Source: Halomonas sp. CH40
GTDB lineage: Bacteria; Pseudomonadota; Gammaproteobacteria; Pseudomonadales; Halomonadaceae
Assembly (NCBI GenBank): GCA_041875495.1
Contig: CP112982.1
Location: forward strand, 3,410,001 to 3,474,000
Direction of reading: 5' to 3'
DNA: 64,000 nucleotides
A program made the position numbers and the translations under genes. Shown here piece after piece: positions 63,665 through 64,000 of the stretch (its first letter is position 1; each line of letters opens with the position of its first letter). The notes under the pieces were generated by a model. That model was not told where the DNA came from, ran no database searches, and worked only from the letters and a program-made list of their open reading frames with translations.

Positions 63665-64000
63665 ATGTCTGTAAAACCCACTCCTCGCCCGGCAGGCCAA
63701 AAGCCCCCGTTCTGGCGAGACAGGGCCAAACGAGCGCTTATCTTTCAGCTGTTGCTGATTGCCGCCGTTGCTGCCTTTCTGCTTTATATTGTCGGTAATA
63801 CTCAGGACAACTTATCCGAACGTGGCATCACCACCGGGTTTGGTTTCCTGAGTAATACCGCCGGTTTCGGCATTGTTCAGAGCCTGATCGACTATTCCTC
63901 GCAGAGTAGCTATGGGCGCACCTTTGTGGTTGGCCTACTGAATACCCTGCTGGTTGGCGGCCTGGGCGTGTTGGCAGCGACGATTATTGGCTTTACCGTC
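63665..64000 (+). CDS. aapQ: General L-amino-acid ABC transporter permease (partial)
   Basis: The first 112 codons of an AapQ-like permease are present: ATG 63665, first membrane span near residues 26-43, then the family segments GITTGFGFLSNTAGF and IDYSSQSSYGRTFVVGLLNT. The rest is beyond the window. Placement right after aapJ supports the assignment. Confidence 0.9.
   Translation, partial: MSVKPTPRPAGQKPPFWRDRAKRALIFQLLLIAAVAAFLLYIVGNTQDNLSERGITTGFGFLSNTAGFGIVQSLIDYSSQSSYGRTFVVGLLNTLLVGGLGVLAATIIGFTV

Overview
The window looks like a chromosomal segment of a halophilic gammaproteobacterium, most likely Halomonadaceae (Halomonas or a close relative). This is inferred from the proteins themselves, the mix of BCCT, TRAP and Aap transporters, and the housekeeping genes at the right side (xseB-ispA-dxs, hemE-speE, ribA, serA, trhO). 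No database search was possible.

Positions 1-1784 are non-coding or nearly so: about 4.8 copies of a 297-bp tandem repeat, then a perfect 25-bp inverted repeat. Positions 1785-35664 form a methylated-amine island that encodes a whole route from trimethylamine to CO2 and ammonium. Tmm (9285-10667) oxidises trimethylamine to TMAO. Tdm (3884-6199) demethylates TMAO to dimethylamine plus formaldehyde. A haem-dependent dimethylamine monooxygenase (dmmC-dmmB-dmmA at 20173-17574, plus a GcvT-like subunit at 25644-26777) gives monomethylamine. GmaS, MgsABC and MgdABCD (the N-methylglutamate pathway) release the last methyl group as methylene-tetrahydrofolate. FolD and PurU convert this to formate, and a fused NAD-dependent formate dehydrogenase (10794-15638) oxidises formate to CO2. 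Two ammonium channels and a PII protein sit inside the cluster, which links it to nitrogen acquisition. I see no formaldehyde-assimilation genes (serine cycle or RuMP), so the inferred role is nitrogen supply plus energy from C1 oxidation. Candidate regulators are a soluble histidine kinase/NarL-type regulator/PAS-protein operon between tdm and tmm, an IclR protein and an XRE-cupin protein. Sigma-54-like promoters, some with NtrC-like palindromes upstream, lie before amt1, dmmC, gmaS and dmmD.

Positions 35665-42970 are a junction zone: a gene cut by an IS1380-type element, a tRNA-Arg(CCG) flanked by clustered TGTGRCCA motifs, an IS605-type element (TnpA plus TnpB) lying directly against a TRAP transporter operon, and a dctM gene broken by a single-base frameshift. 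From 42981 to the end the window holds ordinary core genes: rnz, a BCCT carrier, folK/folM, an MscS-type channel, an IclR regulator, an enoyl-CoA hydratase, trhO, serA, xseB-ispA-dxs, djlA, a PAQR-type membrane protein, ribA, hemE-speE and the start of an aap amino-acid ABC operon behind a textbook sigma-54 promoter.
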